This document shows positions 19,201 to 21,059 of a stretch of 21,059 nucleotides of DNA, one piece after another. The notes under the pieces were generated by a model. The model did no database searches. It was not told the origin of the DNA and was given only the letters and a program-made list of their open reading frames with translations. The stretch's first letter is position 1. Every line of letters starts with the position of its first letter. A program made the translations under genes and the position numbers. Origin of the DNA: a virus; the IMG/VR virus record IMGVR_UViG_3300042935_000452, positions 1 through 21,059 of that record; one strand, 5' to 3'.

Positions 19201-20139
19201 TGGTGATGCAATTTGATTAGAGTAACCATAGATATTTACATCTTTAAATTTACCATCTTCTACAATCACATTTCTTAAGAATTGATACACAACTCTTCCT
19301 TGTTCTGGAGTCTCTACAATGTTACCTTCATTGTCAAAATATAATAGGTTACCTTGCTCATCTGAAATAGCCATTAAGATAATCTCAGTAGCTTGAATAA
19401 CATTTTTATTTTTCTTGTTTGAGTTTCTAAAGAATGTAGATACATTTTTAATTCTTGTAGAATACTTATCAAGCACCTCAACTGGAGCTGAGGATAAAAC
19501 TATAGGTTTAAGATAAAGCTTTTTATCTTGGTACTCTACAGTATCCATAGCATTATCAAGACTAGGGTTTGCTTCAGAAATTTTTCCAAGAGCAGTATAT
19601 ATAAACTCTTTAGTCTCATCTGCTATTTCTTGATATCCTTCTTCTTTAGCTTTAGGATCAATTGCTTCAAACTCCTGATAACTTGTATTGAAAATTGAGA
19701 AAGGTTTTAATGATAAAGGTCTAGCTTCTGCAGGTTTATCATCTGTTTGCACTGGATTAAAAGCTTCATTAGCTTTTTGATTAACCAAATCTTTTTTAGT
19801 ATTAGTAGATTTAGTAGGAGCAAATCTTTTCATTACAGCTTCAATACCTGTAGTCTCATTACCAAATTCTTTTATAATTTTTCTAATAGAGTTAAGATCA
19901 ACATCTAATTCAAATAGACTTCCACGGTTTGCAGCTGCAGATACCATTTTAGGTATTTGTTGTACAAATTTAGATGCTGTATCTGGATTAGACTTTTTAC
20001 TAATCTTATCAAATACACTTGACATATAGGTATTAATATCAAAAGGAACATCATTATTCAATGCATCCATCATGTTACCATATACATTACTATATAGATT
20101 CTTAATCTGGTCTGGGCTTAGTGCACAATTAATTTTCAT
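10279..20139 (-). CDS. Giant (3286 aa) single-chain virion-type RNA polymerase with embedded zincin-like protease domain
   Basis: Predicted DNA-dependent RNA polymerase of the crAss-like type, in which beta- and beta'-like double-psi barrels lie on one chain (prototype: phi14:2 gp66, a virion enzyme that transcribes early genes). The key evidence is D2333-F-D-V-D2337-K in the context SGSDFDVDKLITF, preceded by RIPVQGLNSMEF (from 2294). This order copies the cellular beta' pattern of an RxP stretch leading into NADFDGDxM. An upstream YVTFQSGSKVGS segment (K1995) is a candidate for the beta-like barrel lysine motif. A metalloprotease signature H836-E-A-W-H840, with E876 or E880 as third ligand, lies in the N-terminal third between low-complexity linkers. 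A very acidic linker spans about 1095-1125. The C-terminal 60 residues are acidic and Pro-rich, like a flexible tail. The N-terminal region (1-730) is not recognised. The gene starts 4 bases after the preceding stop. Confidence 0.88.
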   Translation of the reverse strand: MKINCALSPDQIKNLYSNVYGNMMDALNNDVPFDINTYMSSVFDKISKKSNPDTASKFVQQIPKMVSAAANRGSLFELDVDLNSIRKIIKEFGNETTGIEAVMKRFAPTKSTNTKKDLVNQKANEAFNPVQTDDKPAEARPLSLKPFSIFNTSYQEFEAIDPKAKEEGYQEIADETKEFIYTALGKISEANPSLDNAMDTVEYQDKKLYLKPIVLSSAPVEVLDKYSTRIKNVSTFFRNSNKKNKNVIQATEIILMAISDEQGNLLYFDNEGNIVETPEQGRVVYQFLRNVIVEDGKFKDVNIYGYSNQIASPTEISKATGITVEEATQNQQADFKSLHEYKKSVLDGNVALASMTGISAGVSPKQSKQIVNLSNLNEFPFGNDSVFRTIDIVRTPRGVFAKGDAVISIEDTEYKIDRPNATEDVIQKVAAVFSNSNISNQEKYNFYLQFFSKNASFSTRKHSVEYSPATDELIFRYSPTTYAEKYSKFESITNLNTPEAKQLIIDTLTNASGTTGKYFSAKMNYDSTALSKNGYQDYNLETNTLNEEFSSYIELLKTLPRTTIDFSSSSDPKKFNSYISFRVPTEFIKAVEKAKKNPVSVEPSPTRKQKNILVDYVKGQTEAVDTTISQQGKVNVSGTGNEFGIFSITSPATGEPLVVSLDKKLFKSAAELVIGTTVSLQVITEETDDMYIPNVIQVKNAEGKVLGRVMETNYAIGESDLNDYYKQLKKQRSTTLEEKIEESTNTKGTANPKDGLAGKFFLRDGHLQYDATPEQIKVADAWWKKSDLFKYLDFEQGVAIANSDAFARFISYGAVLNGKLGMLQIGNKGSMVDVYHEAWHGFSQLFLTPQEKTALYKEVQKKLGTKKNLSFFEIEEMLAEEFRTYAKNPKAAKDSPVKNSIFRRILNFLRELIGLGSVSTVTNIKKVQEYYENLYFNKNLNQYTPSIDNVMFDLLNRNSGVQSLANAEEQVLNRQDATVLKNSMDAIISKLGDELYSERKQDTAELGQNKSATTKLLEDPRNRNAMYSYIFDQLDTRRIELQEDLEKLEDIPKNFLEKQKIENNIRIITSALDNWGNQSNGMIQYHIENSDYNLLREKFVTIDELKEANEDEEIKDETDDATDPQNVEASERFGDTKIGDRSLLELADKEVVYILKSLFKVDRSGKVILNQLGFPELVDFRSTWNNTVRTIRGEQDPAIQYELLKAAIPIHPEFEQLVNFKLADPTKSNDLYEAKATTAFWQTFSKPRVPLLQSTIYTNGITQITQASLESVDILKSFEYKFKADTSNPFIVRGTEDNVPMLNIAALIDEFSDKNGNLDSARYFEFAGRVGIYLDNLTVIKKELGKNQKSIEEYGLPYIFNTVKQLAELENSNAATPKQLGFIKEFKKNPIYYLRTEIPEGIISDKAETQKYVLRKLADLQARYGLDTSNFGVLNAEGNTVFELIEKSTASKIAYAINKAEKLADLWTSDALKYMSYLNPAINTFTNNSTILKTIFDFNDPEFVKRDGKELELFMSSGTQQIIDEDNAIKEGLNTTSLDVFSKFLQETNSMLKGGIQEFIRHASKSSAFGLRLNGGIIGGPNKLDSNPRLYVDIDMFGNGTAESYALRTHIVPYIATEANRIYKFKQNQTEFETYAGYNNITANGKMAGEVFTAFDNALRPSTKTAIYDAIDQAIANKEYFDFISFIKADKSGLAEKIKTDITDYFNELSEENYNQLQQTNYISPDLSSSLKVFNLSKTEEEKLLSKAYTYNSWIHNFETINLMYGDMAQYNHVKEEMHKRNTGLTSTGRTFRTDLAAQNLVNGYLRDTSYAAQKGYNTISYNGTLNTAIIQDVERSSVYLPIITKALTEDYTNKLKESIKDPAKLKEAVEYRVNNDINAYKKMTEGDGQGWITFDTYRVLKNLENSWSYEQDQLFQKITRGEFVSPKDILEMFPVYKVQNFGHLANTGMPVNAMHKFALAPLIPSMIAGSDLQSLHEQMMEKNIQYVTFQSGSKVGSVTSAKDSKGKAAADPIYSDSEMKTLNKDIKFTENTIYVDYLKNVTNVNTAFKNKSIFSTQLRKLILGAMYREGKIINPNNAATVKKYEQTVDEYTKLLKFELLNEIGYEEVDGKYIGNLTNFLDLIQRELGRRNLPEHHIDFVGQNPDTTLKTDLSLHLRADDIEKILVSLIEKRFIKQKVKGEPLVQVASTMTNGMWQQPTFEKATDEEVRKFLGTNNLPFYDQTADGTSAMKVAIALQGDFFNLLKRSDVAIYDTIDGKKVLNQKASLAKLNQLIKDEDWLKENRNVIRLSAVRIPVQGLNSMEFMEVYEFLDPSAGNIIIPPTEIVAKSGSDFDVDKLITFMPNLDNRGKFIESGLSEEQFQNFVKRNKSNPERVTQTIKTQKAALENRLISSINDILALPDNYANLVRPNATYLLKDIADRLQDFVSDYDRFKNKLGEDYYTKNTDGKVTKLISPTRILETGYNLHKHEVNLTGKTVLGITAIENALHPIFNSLGAAMPKTYKWSYYDDVTKKYVETDINYNTNLYLPHRKTKQGRISLSHTESVDGDSISELFSQMMNGLVDVEKDAWIFFIQGNLEVAPTLLYLLKAGVPKEDAIMFVSNPLVREYAKNQRLYKSSYANVAGKVLDNKAFAQYKAATDVIYSQLPSVIEDQLSSFRDNTVFSVKTGKFNDDKQEMEYFNIPMTKLQLIERTKTDNKFNDEFLDVRINAKDKAPIFIKPSVSNKKYYQNAFNYSQSFLNKNKEFDLDLMKRVILNPKSTKYRGAALGMFMHFIEVEKQIKGLQTLKRLSNPDTKSSKTLEEGMRRGISLEELKDLSKVDPELVRKMIEESILGTFFDNKIVTELIKPLFPLRNSEKVTSYVLLLLERRAGDIIKKYGPGADGTRAFISDYKNSVVNYVFQNYMSNFTDINGNIVNVPTAYKEMQVKNKKGIANGAEVIDNVIYVDEARISKDYNEKLFSADSQSADSYRARGLRPFRAVENAFPTESSFFKYVVEREYQRSTFPFDKATTNKTFRKLRGVLANSIQDENTLNQQTYEAFLNQRALIFAFNREALMKTVNYSYSDQLMSMIAEFSELKDKYPVLNQLTKPSLKTGEKIISLNDSRMLKDAQLAEIYYENIKDLGDPTVKKVQSIADNDRISEMFGLLPLVSIYQNGIGFSRFGFNEALPYDKFLDVMDSASKIFLEKQLNNATLRNIYNKIMDPKNRLFKDFVVSPIDFNDPTDTPLESQTITEESAPDEDVVVTQPIIEQVGEVKEEETLEEKPDQNAPEGLPGIDRSIDSCS

Positions 20140-20143
20140 AATA

Positions 20144-21059
20144 CTAACAATCTAGATCATTTAATAAGTCTTCATCTAAGTCTGTCAAAGATTTCTTTTC
20201 TGCTGCTTTTTCAATTGCAGGAAGAGCGTTTTCTTCATCAGCTACAAATAAATCTACAGAGTCTAATGTTTCAACTACATTAGCTTTAGATTCTTTATCT
20301 ATTTTAGTTGCGGTTTTTTCTTTTGCTTCCATTACTGCTTCTTTTTCACTAAATAAATTATTTAACTCATCTCTCTTAAGTTTCAAAGTTGCTTTTTTAC
20401 CAAGAGCTTTAACTGTAACAGTTCCTTCTTTTTTATTAGTAGAAGTAATTACTACAGTATCATCTTCTTCTGCAAAAATTTCAGTTTGATTTTTATCAGT
20501 AAATATAAGACTTTTAGCAACAAGCTGAGTACCTTTTACCATGTTATCTGGAGAAATTTTAGGTTCAGTTTCTTCTGCTAAAGTAAGATCTTTATTATCT
20601 AACAACTCAGTAATTCTATCTATATCCTCAGGCACAATTTTACCTTGTGCAATATCTAGATTAACTTGTATTTTTAATTTAAGTAATTGAGGTTCAGTAG
20701 TTATTGAATTTAACTTGTCTTCAATACTTTTTAAAGTTACTCTTTCTGCAACAGGAGCATAAGCCATACCTGGATCAACAGCTTGACCTTCTGCAGATAT
20801 AGTAGGAGACACTTGATCTGTACTACTTTCAACATTGCTCGGCATCTCCACTGTCTCTTGAATTTCTGAAGCTTGTTTAACTGCAGGTACTATTGCTTCA
20901 GCTTGATCTTTAACTAAGTTTTTATCTAATGTGATTAAGAACTCAGTATTTAAAAGATTCTCTCTAGTAGGAGTTGTAGCTGAAGTAATTTTACCAGACT
21001 TATCTGCTACAATTTCAATAGGCATTAATGCAATCTTAGGAGATACTCCTACCATTCTT
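20144..21059 (-). CDS. C-terminal part of an unidentified operon protein (5' end outside window)
   Basis: At least 303 residues are visible. The frame is still open at the window edge: the codon before the first visible Met is AGA, so that Met need not be the start. Residues 60-105 (counted from that Met) are a Pro/Ser/Glu-rich linker. About 107-155 is a helical pair (LKSIEDKLNSITTEPQLLKL start). About 173-235 alternates short beta strands (GTQLVAKSLIFTD, TVVITS, GTVTVKALGKKATLKLK) like a small SH3-type barrel. The tail from 262 is acidic and ends TDLDEDLLNDLDC. No catalytic motif is visible. Stop to next ATG is 4 bases (TATT), implying translational coupling with the RNA polymerase gene and probable co-packaging, though that is inference. 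It may be the end of another large protein of the same cluster. Confidence 0.8.
   Translation of the reverse strand, partial: RMVGVSPKIALMPIEIVADKSGKITSATTPTRENLLNTEFLITLDKNLVKDQAEAIVPAVKQASEIQETVEMPSNVESSTDQVSPTISAEGQAVDPGMAYAPVAERVTLKSIEDKLNSITTEPQLLKLKIQVNLDIAQGKIVPEDIDRITELLDNKDLTLAEETEPKISPDNMVKGTQLVAKSLIFTDKNQTEIFAEEDDTVVITSTNKKEGTVTVKALGKKATLKLKRDELNNLFSEKEAVMEAKEKTATKIDKESKANVVETLDSVDLFVADEENALPAIEKAAEKKSLTDLDEDLLNDLDC

Noticed and set aside
10279-20139. Stop-codon reassignment (TAG read as an amino acid), as in some crAss-like phages
   Set aside because: More than 5,200 codons of the two giant genes contain no in-frame TAG, and TAG is used as a terminal stop at 20144-20146 and 4352-4354. 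Reading through the first adds four codons after the TAG before TAA, so no longer protein results.
10279-20139. Inteins or introns in the giant genes
   Set aside because: The frames are uninterrupted, and I saw no intein splice blocks or homing endonuclease domain inside them by eye; the only homing endonuclease is the free-standing GIY-YIG gene.
1-21059. CRISPR array, tRNA or rRNA genes, insertion sequences
   Set aside because: No regularly spaced repeats, no cloverleaf-like non-coding stretch and no transposase or terminal inverted repeats were seen; non-coding DNA totals only a few hundred bases.

Overview
The window looks like part of a crAss-like phage genome (Crassvirales-type tailed phage, presumably of a Bacteroidota host). 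The grounds are a very AT-rich sequence, compact genes split into two convergent blocks, a compact family B DNA polymerase, and an enormous minus-strand cluster of giant proteins. One of these giants carries a DFDVD catalytic loop resembling that of the single-chain virion RNA polymerases of crAss-like phages. No plasmid, ribosomal RNA, tRNA or bacterial housekeeping gene is seen. The host assignment is inferred from gene content and one Bacteroidota-style promoter match, not from any direct marker.

Left block, plus strand, positions 1-4373 (replication and nucleotide metabolism). The last 20 codons of an unidentified gene are followed by a strong terminator (91-117). Next come a proofreading family B DNA polymerase (156-2054) and, one base later, a DUF932-like protein with an acidic SSB-like tail (2056-3096). 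A second hairpin terminator (3132-3164) closes that unit. A GIY-YIG homing endonuclease with NUMOD3/IENR1-type DNA-binding modules (3232-3975) then overlaps the start of a MazG/HisE-like NTP pyrophosphohydrolase (3956-4354). The endonuclease is flanked by near-identical 19-base sequences, each containing an ATG, which suggests how it was inserted. A third terminator (4341-4373) ends the block and contains the stop codon of the last gene.

Right block, minus strand, positions 4372-21059 (giant proteins). In transcription order these are the C-terminal part of a protein that continues off the window (20144-21059), the 3286-residue virion RNA polymerase candidate (10279-20139) and a 1958-residue protein (4372-10248). 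Spacers are only 4 and 30 bases, so this is one operon. Both giant proteins contain an HExxH metalloprotease (zincin-like) signature, and the last one also has a LysM domain and hydrophobic C-terminal segments. The simplest model, by analogy with known crAss-like phages, is that these proteins are packaged in the virion, perhaps processed by their own protease domains. They would enter the cell with the DNA and transcribe the early genes, while the left block replicates the genome with a polymerase that appears able to bind the host sliding clamp.

The window is almost fully coding. The longest stretch without a gene is about 90 bases (65-155).
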